From assembly GCF_000349845.1 (NCBI RefSeq), contig NC_020829.1, positions 4,781,001 through 4,845,000 of the forward strand: DNA of 64,000 nt, read 5' to 3'. Under the pieces are notes generated by a model. That model searched no databases, was not told the origin of the DNA, and saw nothing but the letters and a program-made list of their open reading frames with translations. The translations under genes and the position numbers were made by a program. This DNA comes from Pseudomonas sp. ATCC 13867 (GTDB lineage Bacteria > Pseudomonadota > Gammaproteobacteria > Pseudomonadales > Pseudomonadaceae). Position 1 is the first letter of the stretch; each line of letters starts with the position of its first letter. Of this stretch, positions 26,568-34,779 are shown one piece after another.

Positions 26568-26581
26568 CGGAGGAAGGAAAG

Positions 26582-26603
26582 TGGCGGAAGGCAGTGGGAG
26601 TCG
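26582..26603 (+). repeat. Left attachment site, copy of tRNA-Sec 3' end
   Basis: TGGCGGAAGGCAGTGGGAGT plus CG, 22 bases identical to 28436-28457. The flanking bases differ (G before, C after here; T before, A after there), so the duplication is exactly this long. It ends short of the T-loop and cannot itself be a tRNA. Confidence 0.85.
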
Positions 26604-26814
26604 CCCCTTAAAATGCCTTGTTTATCAATACACTATGCAGACCAATATCAGTGGCAGGCAGGATTTTCGCCTTCCTGTTCCGGTCATTGATTTCGACACT
26701 TTTTCGACGGTTTCTGGCGTGCTTCCGCTGGTCTGCTGAGGGCTTCCGGCTGGTATGGGATATGGCACAGAGTGAACGAGGTATATACGTCTTCATCACC
26801 CAGAGAGGCAGCCC

Positions 26815-27074
26815 ATGTCCAAAGAAGCCGTATTCACCATGAAGTTTGAGCCCGAGTTGCGCGCTGATTTCATGGCGGCTGCCGAGGTTGCCCAGCGTCC
26901 CGGATGATGCGCGAATTCATCCACCAACAGCGGCAGGCCCAGGACTATGACGAATACCTGCGCCAGAAGGTCGAGGCGGGACGTGCCTCGATGGAAGCGG
27001 GGCGTGGCCGTTCCAACGATGATGTCGAAGCCGCCTTCGCCGCCCGACGGGCCCAGGCATCGGGCCACGAATGA
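26815..27074 (+). pseudogene. Frameshifted type II antitoxin
   Basis: The start MSKEAVFTMKFEPELRADFMAAAEVAQRP is a ribbon-helix-helix-like antitoxin N-terminus. It stops at 26905, and the rest of the protein (MMREFIHQQRQAQDYDEYLRQKVEAGRASMEAGRG ...) continues in another frame from 26904 to 27074. About eight residues expected between the halves are missing, so a small deletion that changed the frame is likely. The end overlaps the toxin start as ATGA, the usual coupling of such pairs. The product is predicted to be non-functional. Confidence 0.72.
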
Positions 27075-27354
27075 AAGTCTACTGGACACCTGAGGCCGAG
27101 CAGGACCGTTTCGATATCTGGGACTTCATCGCCATCGACACCCCTCCGCAACCGTGCGCGTGGACTCGCTGTTCAGTGCCACAGCAGCCAAGCTGGCCGA
27201 CTTCCTCGAAATGGGAAAGCCGGGAAAGACTCCCGGCCCCCGTGAGCTGATCCCACACGAAAGCTACAGGCCGGCCTACCAGATCGGCAGGGACAGCGCG
27301 TGGATTCTGGCTTTGGTGCATACCGCCAGAATGTGGCCACCATTGCAGCAGTGA
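27071..27354 (+). pseudogene. Frameshifted RelE/ParE-type toxin
   Basis: The frame opens MKVYWTPEAEQDRFDIWDFIAID, a ParE/RelE-family N-terminus. After about residue 23 the reading must shift, and the remainder (RVDSLFSATAAKLADFLEMGKPGKTPG ... DSAWILALVHTARMWPP) lies in another frame ending at 27354. One base has probably been lost between about 27140 and 27152. With the broken antitoxin upstream this pair is inactive. The C-terminal 'HTARMWPP' end is the typical family ending and is still intact. Confidence 0.75.
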
Positions 27355-27409
27355 GGGGATTTGAACCCGTTTTTGGTCATCTCTGGCTAACACCACTGAG
27401 ATCGGGGCG

Positions 27410-27744
27410 TTCAGCAGGGCCATTCAGGGCATTGGCGAGTGACGGCAAGTGATTTCGACATCCTTCGCTCTACTTCGAATATTTACCCTCACGCGGTAAA
27501 AATATCAGGCGTGAACCTGCCGTCGGGCCAGAAGGCACGCGTGCTGCGCCACACCTTCGCGAGTCCCTACATGATGAACGGCGGGAACATCCTGACGCTG
27601 CAACGGGTGCTCGGCCACGCCTCGCTCAACATGACCATGCGCTACGCACACCTCGCGCCAGATCACCTGCTGGACGTGTTGACGTTGGGTCCGATCAGGG
27701 GCTTTCGTCACCTGCTCGATACCGGGGAGGATCACGGGTGCTAG
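27410..27744 (+). pseudogene. Remnant of a tyrosine integrase (C-terminal catalytic part)
   Basis: Residues encoded from about 27514 read LPSGQKARVLRHTFASPYMMNGGNILTLQRVLGHASLNMTMRYAHLAPDHL, the C-terminal catalytic block of phage-type integrases with the LRHTFAS, LGHAS and MRYAHL motifs. Further upstream FSRAIQGIG at 27410 matches an earlier integrase segment in another frame, separated by about 75 unrelated bases. The usual His of the HxLRH box is Arg (ARVLRH). The N-terminal DNA-binding domain and the first catalytic Arg are gone. It is the likely enzyme that once inserted the element at tRNA-Sec. Confidence 0.72.
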
Positions 27745-27785
27745 TATGTTTTGGCAAATTTTGCCATTCCCGAGAGACCGGCCCC

Positions 27786-28022
27786 ATGAGCACAATGAAC
27801 ATTTCCCTGCCGGATACGCTCAAGAGTTTCGTCGATGAACAGGTCAGCCAGCGTGGTTACGGCACCAGTAGCGAGTACGTGCGCGAGCTGATTCGCAAGG
27901 ATCAGGACCGTCAGCGTCTGCGGGGCTTGCTGATCGCCGGCGCAGAGTCGATGCCTGCAGCACCTGCCGACAGTGATTACTTCGAATCGCTCCGCACGCG
28001 GGTACGGAAGGCCCGTGGATGA
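27786..28022 (+). CDS. parD: ParD-family antitoxin
   Basis: A 78-residue antitoxin. Residues 1-45 form a ribbon-helix-helix (MNISLPDTLKSFVDEQVSQRGYGTSSEYVRELIR) of the ParD/CC2985 family, and the rest is the toxin-wrapping tail. The upstream frame to 27738 has no similarity, so I start at 27786. It overlaps parE by ATGA. Such antitoxins bind the operon promoter and neutralise ParE. The intact frame contrasts with the broken pair just upstream. Confidence 0.88.
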   Translation: MSTMNISLPDTLKSFVDEQVSQRGYGTSSEYVRELIRKDQDRQRLRGLLIAGAESMPAAPADSDYFESLRTRVRKARG

Positions 28023-28354
28023 AGGCAAAGCCCGTCATTCCGCGAGTACTCGCCAATCAGGACGTTGAAGCGGCTGTCGATTACTACCTGAGCGAAGACG
28101 CCGAACAGGCAGCCCTGGGGTTTGTCGATGCCCTGGAAAAGGCATACGCCCATATCGCCCGGCACCCTGCCAGTGGCTCATCCCGCTATGTCCATGAGCT
28201 GGATTTGCCGGGGCTGCATTGCTGGCCCCTCAAGCGCTACCCCTACCTGGTGTTCTACGTCGAGCGAGACGATCACATCGATGTGTGGCGCGTACTCCAC
28301 GGCATGAACGACATCCCTTCCTGGATGCAGGCTGGCGAGGGTACACCTCACTGA
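28019..28354 (+). CDS. parE: ParE-family toxin
   Basis: A 111-residue RelE/ParE-superfamily toxin. Family features include VEAAVDYYLSEDAEQAALGFVDALEKAYAHI in the helical half and the C-terminal strand pattern YPYLVFYVERDDHIDVWRVLHGMNDIP. The start overlaps parD (ATGA at 28019-28022). ParE toxins usually block DNA gyrase; the specificity here is not visible. The gene ends 81 bases from the tRNA-Sec 3' end, at the right edge of the element. Confidence 0.88.
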   Translation: MKAKPVIPRVLANQDVEAAVDYYLSEDAEQAALGFVDALEKAYAHIARHPASGSSRYVHELDLPGLHCWPLKRYPYLVFYVERDDHIDVWRVLHGMNDIPSWMQAGEGTPH

Positions 28355-28435
28355 AAGTCTTTCGACACTTACGCCGAAACGTCTTCCCAGGCAGAGCCGG
28401 AAGCCCAGAGTCACGCGGGCTGTAGAGGGGAGAGT

Positions 28436-28457
28436 TGGCGGAAGGCAGTGGGAGTCG
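28436..28457 (+). repeat. Right attachment site, within the tRNA-Sec 3' end
   Basis: The 22 bases identical to 26582-26603. They cover the CCA end, the 3' acceptor strand and part of the T-arm of tRNA-Sec, a common target of tyrosine integrases. Confidence 0.85.
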
Positions 28458-28531
28458 AACCCACCCAGGAACGGCTGCCGTCCCCCACCGGGTTTGAAGC
28501 CCGGCCACGCCACCGGGCGTGGTTGCCTTCC
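28436..28531 (-). tRNA. selC: tRNA-Sec (anticodon UCA)
   Basis: A 96-base tRNA with an 8-bp acceptor stem (GGAAGGCA with TGCCTTCC), an extended D-arm, anticodon stem CCGGG/CCCGG with loop CTTCAAA (anticodon TCA), a long variable arm, T-loop TTCGACT, discriminator G and encoded CCA. The long acceptor stem and UCA anticodon define tRNA-Sec. It is the last element of the fdn-fdhE-selAB series and decodes the UGA in fdnG in this window. Its 3' end serves as the integration site of a decayed element. Confidence 0.96.
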
Positions 28532-28639
28532 CTGGACTGGCGCCGGCGCTGGAGCGCGTCGGCGGATCGGGAGCCTGGATGTTGCCATCATTGCCCCGAC
28601 AGATGCCAGCGTGGCGATGCCGCAGCGGGCTCAGGATCG

Positions 28640-30556
28640 TCAGTCGGCGCGCTCGGCCTGAGCCAGCGCCGAATCCTCGCGGATACGCCGTTCGTTACCG
28701 AAGCGACGGGTGAAGCCGATGCGGTCGAAGTATTCCAGCAACTGGATGCAGCGCTTGCGGCCGATACCGATGCGGTCGCGGAAGGCGGCGGCGCGGATGA
28801 TGCCGGCTTCGCCGCGCAGGTGCAGGGCCTGGCCGGCGAGCTGGCGGAGGGTGGCCTCCGGGTAGAACAGGTCTTTCACCACCTGGTGCAGTTGCCCCAG
28901 GCGGGCGAGCTTGCGCAGCAGCAGGCGCACATCGCCTTCCTCGGCCCCGACCTCGCGGGCCAGGTCACGTACCCAGGGCGGGTCGAAGGCGCCGGCGAGC
29001 AGCAACGGCCAGAGGCGTTCGCGCAGGCGCTCGTCAGCCTCGCCCAGTTGTACGCGGTGATCGGGCAGGTGAATCCAGGGGCCGCTGCTGTCGATGCGCG
29101 GGGTCGCCAGCAGGCTTTCCAACAGGGCGATGAAGACGGGGCGTTCCAGTTGCGAAAAAGCGTAGCGGCGCAGGCGGTCGCGGTCGGGGCCGAGTTCGTC
29201 GGGAGCTTCTTCGTGGAAGCGCTGCAGGGCGTCGAGCAGGTGCCGTTGCAGCGCGGACCAGCGCTCGGCGGCAAACAACCGCGCGCCGAGACGCGTGTTG
29301 ATTTCGACCAGTTCGGAAGGCAGCGCCCAGCCCTCTCGCGGGCGGTTGAACTGGCGCGCCAGCAGCGCCGGATCGAGGCCATTGCCGGCGTGCGCCAGCA
29401 GGGTCGGCAACGCGCTTTCCAGGCTGTCACCCTGCAGCGCGCGCAGTTGTTCCAGGCGTTCCGCGCTGCGCCGGTTGCGTGCTGGAGCGAAGGGATCGAG
29501 CACGCGGCCGCCCCCCAATGTGCGCTGGGCGGACTGGTCGCGCAGCACCAGGCGATCGCCGTGCACAGCGTGACAGGGCGCGTTCAGCACCAATTGTGCG
29601 AAGGTCCGCTCGCCCGGTTGCAGGCGTTCATCTTCGAGCAGGGCAACGCGGCCGGTGACGTCCTGGGCGCCAAGGTGTACGTGCACCGGCGTCCAGTGGG
29701 CGACGGCCCGCGTTTCACTGGGCAGCACGTGCAGTTCGATGTCGATGCGCGTGGTGGGTGCGTGCAGGTCCGGCGCGATCAACCAGTCGCCGCGATGGAT
29801 CTGCTCGAGACTCAGGCGTTCGCCGGCGATGTTCAGCGCCACGCGCTGCCCCGCATGCGCTTGCTGCGCCTCGCGATTCTGCGCATGCAGGCCGCGCACT
29901 CGCACGCGACGACCGGCACTGCCGAGCAGCAGTTCATCGCCCACCGTCACGGTGCCGGCGAAGGCGGTGCCGGTGACGACGACACCGGCGCCGCTGACAC
30001 TGAAGGCACGGTCCAAGGCCAGGCGGAAGCCACCGGTTGCGGTGCGCTCGCGGATGTCTCGCGCCGCGTCGGTGAGCGCCTCGCGCAGGGCTTCGATGCC
30101 CTCGCCGCGGAGGCTGGAAACCGCATGGACCGGTGAGCCCGCCAGCGGCCCCTCGGCGAGCAGCGCCCGCACTTCGCGCGCGGCTTGCTCCAGGCGTTCG
30201 GCGGGCACGCGGTCCGCCTTGGTCAGCGCGACGATGGCACGACGGATACCCAGCAGCTCGACGATGGCGAGGTGTTCACGGGTCTGCGGCATCACGCCGT
30301 CGTCGGCGGCCACCACCAGCAGTACCAGGTCGATGCCGCTGGCGCCGGCAAGCATGTTGTGGACGAAACGCTCGTGCCCCGGCACGTCGATGAAGCCGGT
30401 GAGCGCCCCATCGCCCAGGTCGGAATAGAGATAGCCGAGGTCGATGGTGATGCCACGCTCGCGCTCGGCAGGGCGGCGGTCGCCTTCGATACCGGTAAGG
30501 GCACGCAGCAGCGAGGTCTTGCCGTGGTCGATATGCCCGGCGGTGCCGACGATCAC
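28640..30556 (-). CDS. selB: Selenocysteine-specific elongation factor
   Basis: A 638-residue GTPase. It opens [20 protein letters not shown] (P-loop near residues 7-14) followed by the EF-Tu-like motifs [16 protein letters not shown] and ALTKAD. The C-terminal 260 residues are winged-helix domains that recognise the SECIS hairpin (for example [27 protein letters not shown]). The start is GTG at 30556, which overlaps the selA stop as GTGA. It delivers selenocysteyl-tRNA to UGA in fdnG. Size and arrangement match the family. Confidence 0.94.
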   Translation of the reverse strand: MIVGTAGHIDHGKTSLLRALTGIEGDRRPAERERGITIDLGYLYSDLGDGALTGFIDVPGHERFVHNMLAGASGIDLVLLVVAADDGVMPQTREHLAIVELLGIRRAIVALTKADRVPAERLEQAAREVRALLAEGPLAGSPVHAVSSLRGEGIEALREALTDAARDIRERTATGGFRLALDRAFSVSGAGVVVTGTAFAGTVTVGDELLLGSAGRRVRVRGLHAQNREAQQAHAGQRVALNIAGERLSLEQIHRGDWLIAPDLHAPTTRIDIELHVLPSETRAVAHWTPVHVHLGAQDVTGRVALLEDERLQPGERTFAQLVLNAPCHAVHGDRLVLRDQSAQRTLGGGRVLDPFAPARNRRSAERLEQLRALQGDSLESALPTLLAHAGNGLDPALLARQFNRPREGWALPSELVEINTRLGARLFAAERWSALQRHLLDALQRFHEEAPDELGPDRDRLRRYAFSQLERPVFIALLESLLATPRIDSSGPWIHLPDHRVQLGEADERLRERLWPLLLAGAFDPPWVRDLAREVGAEEGDVRLLLRKLARLGQLHQVVKDLFYPEATLRQLAGQALHLRGEAGIIRAAAFRDRIGIGRKRCIQLLEYFDRIGFTRRFGNERRIREDSALAQAERAD

Positions 30557-31959
30557 GAATCGCCCTCGGCCAGCAGCGGCAACTGCGCGACGAAGCCGGG
30601 CTCGTCGTCGAGCTGGCGCAGGTCGAGCCAGAGGGCGTCGTCGTCGATGCGGCCGAGCACCGGGATCGGCAGGCAGCGCAGGCGCTCTTCCAGGTCCAGC
30701 AGCGCGCGGCCGCGCTGGCGTTTGGGCTGGTTCGGGCGCAGGCACAGGGCGGCGCTGGGCAGCCGGGCGACCGGCTGGGCGCCGCTGCCGATCATGCCCA
30801 GGGCATCCACGGCGCTGACGTTCCAGCTCTGACCCAGCAACGTCGCCAATGCCGGGGCGAGGCGCTGGGCCTGGGCACGGATGTCGGTCCGCGGCCGGCT
30901 GAGCAGGCGCAGGCTGGTGAGGCGCTCGGCCAGGCGATCGGGGTCGCGGTAGAGGTTGAGCACGGCCTCCAGGGCGGCGAGGGTCAGCTTGTCCACCCGC
31001 AGGGCGCGCTTGAGCGGGTTCTTCTTGATCTTGCCGATCAGTTCCTTGCTGCCGAGGATCAGCCCGGCCTGCGGGCCGCCGAGCAGCTTGTCGCCGCTGA
31101 AGGTGACGATGTCGGCACCGTCGCGCAGGGCTTCCTGCACGGTGGGCTCCTTGGGCAGGCCCCAGCGGGTGAGATCGACCAGGGTGCCGCTGCCCAGATC
31201 TTCCAGCAGCGGCAGGCCGTGGGCGTGGGCGATCTGCGCCAGTTGCGAGGTGGCGACGCTGGCGGTGAAGCCCTGCACGCTGTAGTTGCTGGTATGCACG
31301 CGCATCAAGAGGCCCGAGCGCGGGCCGATGGCGGCTTCGTAGTCCTTGGCGTGGGTGCGGTTGGTGGTGCCGACCTCGACCAGTTTCACGCCGGCGCGGG
31401 CCATGATGTCGGGGATGCGGAAGGCGCCACCGATTTCGATCAGTTCGCCACGGGAGATGATGCCTTCCTTGCGCGCGCCCAGGCTGTTGAGCGCCAGCAG
31501 CACGGCGGCGGCATTGTTGTTGACCACGGTGACGGCCTCGGCACCGGTCAGCTCGCGGATCAGCCCGGCGATGAGGTCGTCGCGGTCGCCGCGCTTGCCG
31601 GTGGCCAGGTCGAACTCCAGGTTGAGCGGGTAGCGCGCGGCCAGCGTGATCGCTTCGATGGCCTCTTCCGGCAGCAAGGCGCGGCCGAGATTGGTGTGCA
31701 GCACGGTGCCGGTGAGGTTGAACACCCGGCGCACGCGGCTGGTATGGTGCGCGGCCAGGCGCTCGCCGGCGCGGCCGGCGAGCACCGCATCTTGCAGTTC
31801 GGCGGCGGCCAGTTGGCCGTGGCGCGCGGGTTCACGCAGTTCATCGAGCAGGTCGCGCAGGGTCTTGAGCAGGGCCTCGCGGCCATAGCGCTGTTGCAGC
31901 GGCTGGCAGGCCAGGCTGCGCAGCAGGCGGTCGATGGAAGGCAGGCGTACCGAGGTCAT
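30553..31959 (-). CDS. selA: L-seryl-tRNA(Sec) selenium transferase
   Basis: A 468-residue PLP enzyme converting seryl-tRNA-Sec to selenocysteyl-tRNA-Sec with selenophosphate. The PLP lysine is Lys291 in [13 protein letters not shown], and [14 protein letters not shown] and [10 protein letters not shown] are typical family segments. Length and motifs match E. coli SelA. It is followed by selB with a four-base overlap. The supplier of selenophosphate, selD, is not in this window. Confidence 0.95.
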   Translation of the reverse strand: MTSVRLPSIDRLLRSLACQPLQQRYGREALLKTLRDLLDELREPARHGQLAAAELQDAVLAGRAGERLAAHHTSRVRRVFNLTGTVLHTNLGRALLPEEAIEAITLAARYPLNLEFDLATGKRGDRDDLIAGLIRELTGAEAVTVVNNNAAAVLLALNSLGARKEGIISRGELIEIGGAFRIPDIMARAGVKLVEVGTTNRTHAKDYEAAIGPRSGLLMRVHTSNYSVQGFTASVATSQLAQIAHAHGLPLLEDLGSGTLVDLTRWGLPKEPTVQEALRDGADIVTFSGDKLLGGPQAGLILGSKELIGKIKKNPLKRALRVDKLTLAALEAVLNLYRDPDRLAERLTSLRLLSRPRTDIRAQAQRLAPALATLLGQSWNVSAVDALGMIGSGAQPVARLPSAALCLRPNQPKRQRGRALLDLEERLRCLPIPVLGRIDDDALWLDLRQLDDEPGFVAQLPLLAEGDS

Positions 31960-31997
31960 GGACGGGCCTTGTGCTGGGGGCGTTGGCTGGAGTCAGT

Positions 31998-32085
31998 GTA
32001 GGGCGAATAACCGCTCGCGGTTATCCGCCGGCTACCTCGACGTGAAGACGGCGGCGCATAACGCGTTCCGCGTTATCCGCCCTAC
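31998..32085. repeat. Palindromic repeat pair (GTAGGGCGAATAAC type) between selA and fdhE
   Basis: GTAGGGCGAATAACCGCTCG plus CGGTTATCCGCC on the left; GCATAACGCGTTCCGCGTTATCCGCCCTAC on the right, so each half is itself palindromic. It differs from the GTAGGAGC REP family. Its right edge contains the fdhE stop codon (32082-32084). Confidence 0.82.
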
Positions 32086-33014
32086 GAAGAACCGCCCGGC
32101 GCCAGCAGCAGGTTCGGCGCGGTGCGCAGGTAGCCGTCCTCGGCGAGGCGAATGTCCAGCGCGAGGCTCGCCAGGTCGTCCGCCTGGGCCTCGGCGTGCT
32201 CGTCGTGTTGCAGGTAGAACTGCTTGAGGTAGGACTGGCAGCCGGGGCAGGTCTCGGCCTTGAGCGATGCCTGGTCGCTGGCCACGCCGTCGCGTTGCAG
32301 CGAGTAGTAGGCCAAGCCCTTGCTTTCGGTGCAGTGACTGCATTTCACCCGCACGTAGTGCCACTCGCAGGAACACAGCGAGCAGGACAGATAGCGCAGT
32401 CCGGCGAACTTGCCGCGATGGCGGATCATCCCCGCCACCGGCGGCGCGCCGCAGGCCGGGCAGAGGGTCTGGCTGTCGGTTTCGCCCAGGCTGTCGTCGG
32501 GCAGCGCCAGCAGCCACTGGCTGAAGGCAACCTGCAGTACTGCGCCGAGGAAAGGCACCAGCGCCGGCGACAACAGGTCGAACTGGCCGTTGAGCAGGCC
32601 CAGCACCCAGGCTTTGCGCTGGCCTTCATCGGCACCGCGCAGGGCCTGCAGCGCCTGGACGATGGCCGGGTTGGCAGTGGGCTCGTAGGCGTCGAGGAAA
32701 GCGTCCAGCAGTGGCAGCCAGGCTCCTTCACGCACCAGCACTTCGTAAGCCAGCGGCGGCATGCGGTGTTCTCGGCTGCGAGCCAGCGCGGCAGCATCCG
32801 GGCCCGGCAGCGGCAGCTTGCGGTCGAGCAGCGCCTGCTGGGCGGCGCAGACACCGGCGATCAGTTCGAGATAGCCCTGCAGGGGATTGCCCGGCGCCAA
32901 CTGGCGCAGGCGCACGGCGCGCCGGCTGAAGAGATCGGGGGACGGCAGATTGAACAGCGGGGGAATGTTGGCGGCAGCTTCGATCTGCCCGGGTTCGAGG
33001 ATTCGGCCTGACAC
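32082..33014 (-). CDS. fdhE: Formate dehydrogenase accessory protein
   Basis: A 310-residue protein with four CxxC-type motifs: CPACG, CSLCSC, CSHC and CPGC, which hold rubredoxin-like iron in FdhE. It is needed for assembly of respiratory formate dehydrogenase. I choose the GTG at 33014 (MSGRILEPGQIEAAANIPP), which follows AAGGAGT, instead of the ATG at 33050. The stop codon lies inside a palindromic repeat. It stands between the structural genes and selA. Confidence 0.93.
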   Translation of the reverse strand: MSGRILEPGQIEAAANIPPLFNLPSPDLFSRRAVRLRQLAPGNPLQGYLELIAGVCAAQQALLDRKLPLPGPDAAALARSREHRMPPLAYEVLVREGAWLPLLDAFLDAYEPTANPAIVQALQALRGADEGQRKAWVLGLLNGQFDLLSPALVPFLGAVLQVAFSQWLLALPDDSLGETDSQTLCPACGAPPVAGMIRHRGKFAGLRYLSCSLCSCEWHYVRVKCSHCTESKGLAYYSLQRDGVASDQASLKAETCPGCQSYLKQFYLQHDEHAEAQADDLASLALDIRLAEDGYLRTAPNLLLAPGGSS

Positions 33015-33052
33015 GCAGGACTCCTTGTTGATAGCGGATCGGAGCGTCAAAA

Positions 33053-33089
33053 GCCCCTCACCCTAGCCCTCTCCCGGAGGGAAAGGGGA
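33053..33089. repeat. CCCTCACCC...CTCTCCC-type palindromic repeat
   Basis: Reads CCCCTCACCCTAGCCCTCTC, then CCGGAGGGAAAGGGG, an imperfect hairpin. A second copy of the same sequence type is at 33781-33817, so fdnI is flanked by two of them. Confidence 0.75.
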
Positions 33090-33139
33090 CTGTTCGTGCC
33101 GGCCGACGCTCTCGCGCCAGCCGGCGGTTACGTCAAAGG

Positions 33140-33766
33140 TCAGTGGCCCTTGCCCTTCTCCACGTCCTTCAGCCAGCCGTTGTGGTGCTTGCGCGCCCAG
33201 CCGCGGCTGACCCAGCCGTAGAGCATGGCGCCCATCGAGCCCTTCACCCAGATCCCGGCGTAGATGTGCACCAGGATGCTGCAGATGAGCACGAAGGCGG
33301 CAAAGGCATGCAGCAGCGAGGCGAGGCGGATGAGGTCGATGCCGAAGAGGTGGCTGAAGTACGCCCGCCACATCACGAAACCGGTCGCCAGCAGCACCAG
33401 CATGCACAGCAGCAGGGTCCAGAACAGCAGCTTCTGTCCGGCGTTGTAGCGGCCGACTTCCGGGAGGTTTTCCTCGCGGTTGTTGACCACGTCGCGCCAT
33501 TGCTTGAGCCACTGGGTGTCGCGCTTCTCGATCAGGTTGTGATGGGCGAAGCGGATCACCAGGCCGAGGAAGAACAGGAACATCGCCACCCCGAGGAAGG
33601 GGTGGAGGATCCGCGTCCACGGCCCGCCGCCGAACAGGTGGGTCAGCCAGAACATGGCTGGGTGGAACAGCGCCAGCCCCGAGAGGCCGGCGAGGAAGAA
33701 CAGAATGGCCACCATCCAGTGGTTGCTCCGTTCGTTGGCGTTGTAGCGCTGGATATCTTTTTTCAT
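33140..33766 (-). CDS. fdnI: Formate dehydrogenase cytochrome b556 subunit
   Basis: A 208-residue four-helix membrane subunit that carries two b haems and passes electrons from FdnH to quinone. Histidines are well placed as haem ligands (His16 in RSNHWM, His54/55-type region HPFLGVAMFLFFLG and a later LHAFAAFVLICSILVHIYAG). The start at 33766 (MKKDIQRYN) is preceded by GAGG. The length fits the FdnI/FdoI family. It lies downstream of fdnH and is separated from it and from fdhE by CCCTCACCC repeats. Confidence 0.93.
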   Translation of the reverse strand: MKKDIQRYNANERSNHWMVAILFFLAGLSGLALFHPAMFWLTHLFGGGPWTRILHPFLGVAMFLFFLGLVIRFAHHNLIEKRDTQWLKQWRDVVNNREENLPEVGRYNAGQKLLFWTLLLCMLVLLATGFVMWRAYFSHLFGIDLIRLASLLHAFAAFVLICSILVHIYAGIWVKGSMGAMLYGWVSRGWARKHHNGWLKDVEKGKGH

Positions 33767-33780
33767 TTCTCGATCCTCGT

Positions 33781-33817
33781 AGCCCTCACCCCAGCCCTCT
33801 CCCAGGGGGAGAGGGGG
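33781..33817. repeat. CCCTCACCC...CTCTCCC-type palindromic repeat
   Basis: AGCCCTCACCCCAGCCCTCT plus CCCAGGGGGAGAGGGG, forming a GC-rich hairpin in the gap between fdnH and fdnI. It matches the copy at 33053. Confidence 0.75.
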
Positions 33818-33838
33818 CAAAAGCGACTGCCAGGGAGG

Positions 33839-34771
33839 TCACGGGCGCTTACGCGGGTCATAGTCATGCACCGAAGGGTCGACCTTGTTCACCGGAGCCT
33901 CCGGATCGGAGCCACCCGGCTCATCCTCCTCCACCCGGTTGGGACCGGTGCGGGTGTAGTGGAAGAAGCCGGCCAGCACCACCGCGCCCATCGCCAGCAG
34001 GCCGAGGGGTTTGGTGATGCCTTTCCACAGGCTGACCAGCGGGCTGATCGCAGGCTTGTCGGGCAGTCCGGCGTACAGCGACGGCTGGTCGTTGTGGTGC
34101 AGCACGTACATCACGTGGGTGCCGCCCACCCCTTCCGGGTCGTACAGGCCGGCATGCTCGAAGCCGCGCGATTTCAAGTCCTCGATGCGCTCGGCGGCAT
34201 GCTCCTTCATGTCCTCCTTGGTGCCGAAGACGATGGCGCCGGTCGGGCAGGTCTTCACGCAGGCCGGCTCCATGCCCACGGCCACGCGGTCGGAACACAG
34301 GGTGCACTTGTACGCCTTGTTGTCCTTCTGCGAGATGCGCGGGATGTTGAACGGACAGCCGGTGATGCAGTAACCGCAGCCGATGCAGTGGTCCTGGTTG
34401 AAGTCGACAATGCCGTTGGCGTACTTCACGATCGCCCCCGGACTCGGGCAGGCCTTGAGGCAGCCCGGCTCGGCGCAGTGCATGCAGCCGTCCTTGCGGA
34501 TCAGCCACTCCAGGTTGCCGGCCGGCGCTTCGTATTCGGTGAAGCGCATGACCGTCCAGGATTCCGCCGTCAGGTCCAGCGGGTTGTCGTAGGTGCCGTG
34601 GTTGTGGCCCACCTCGTCGCGCAGCTCGTTCCATTCCGAGCAGGCGACCTGGCAGGCCTTGCAGCCGATGCACTTGGACACGTCGATCAGCTTGGCCACT
34701 TCCTCCTCGCGCCGCACCGAGGGCATCGGCGTGGTGGTGGCGGAGCGGGCGTAGATGTCTTGGCTACTCAT
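33839..34771 (-). CDS. fdnH: Formate dehydrogenase iron-sulfur subunit
   Basis: A 310-residue protein with four [4Fe-4S] motifs: [35 protein letters not shown] and [21 protein letters not shown] single C-terminal hydrophobic helix (about residues 255-275) anchors it in the membrane. It moves electrons from the catalytic subunit to the cytochrome b. It starts 8 bases after the fdnG stop, in operon with it. Confidence 0.95.
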   Translation of the reverse strand: MSSQDIYARSATTTPMPSVRREEEVAKLIDVSKCIGCKACQVACSEWNELRDEVGHNHGTYDNPLDLTAESWTVMRFTEYEAPAGNLEWLIRKDGCMHCAEPGCLKACPSPGAIVKYANGIVDFNQDHCIGCGYCITGCPFNIPRISQKDNKAYKCTLCSDRVAVGMEPACVKTCPTGAIVFGTKEDMKEHAAERIEDLKSRGFEHAGLYDPEGVGGTHVMYVLHHNDQPSLYAGLPDKPAISPLVSLWKGITKPLGLLAMGAVVLAGFFHYTRTGPNRVEEDEPGGSDPEAPVNKVDPSVHDYDPRKRP

Positions 34772-34779
34772 GCTTCACC

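Larger units (their letters stand above)
26582..28457. mobile_element. Decayed genetic element inserted at the tRNA-Sec 3' end
   Basis: The 22 bases at the 3' end of the tRNA-Sec gene (28436-28457 on the plus strand) are repeated exactly in direct orientation at 26582-26603. Between them lie a frameshifted toxin-antitoxin pair, a remnant of a tyrosine integrase and an intact ParDE module. Bases 26604-26680 are visibly richer in A and T than the genome. Insertion by a tyrosine recombinase at a tRNA 3' end creates just this duplication, so the 1.9-kb stretch is best read as the shrunken remains of an integrated island. Confidence 0.82.

Noticed and set aside
27356..27375. Possible tRNA T-arm (ggatttgaaccc)
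   Set aside because: No acceptor stem, anticodon arm or D-arm can be built around it.
28401..28420. Terminator of the sel operon downstream of tRNA-Sec
   Set aside because: AGCCC and GGGCT can pair, but the stem is short and no T-run follows on the minus strand.
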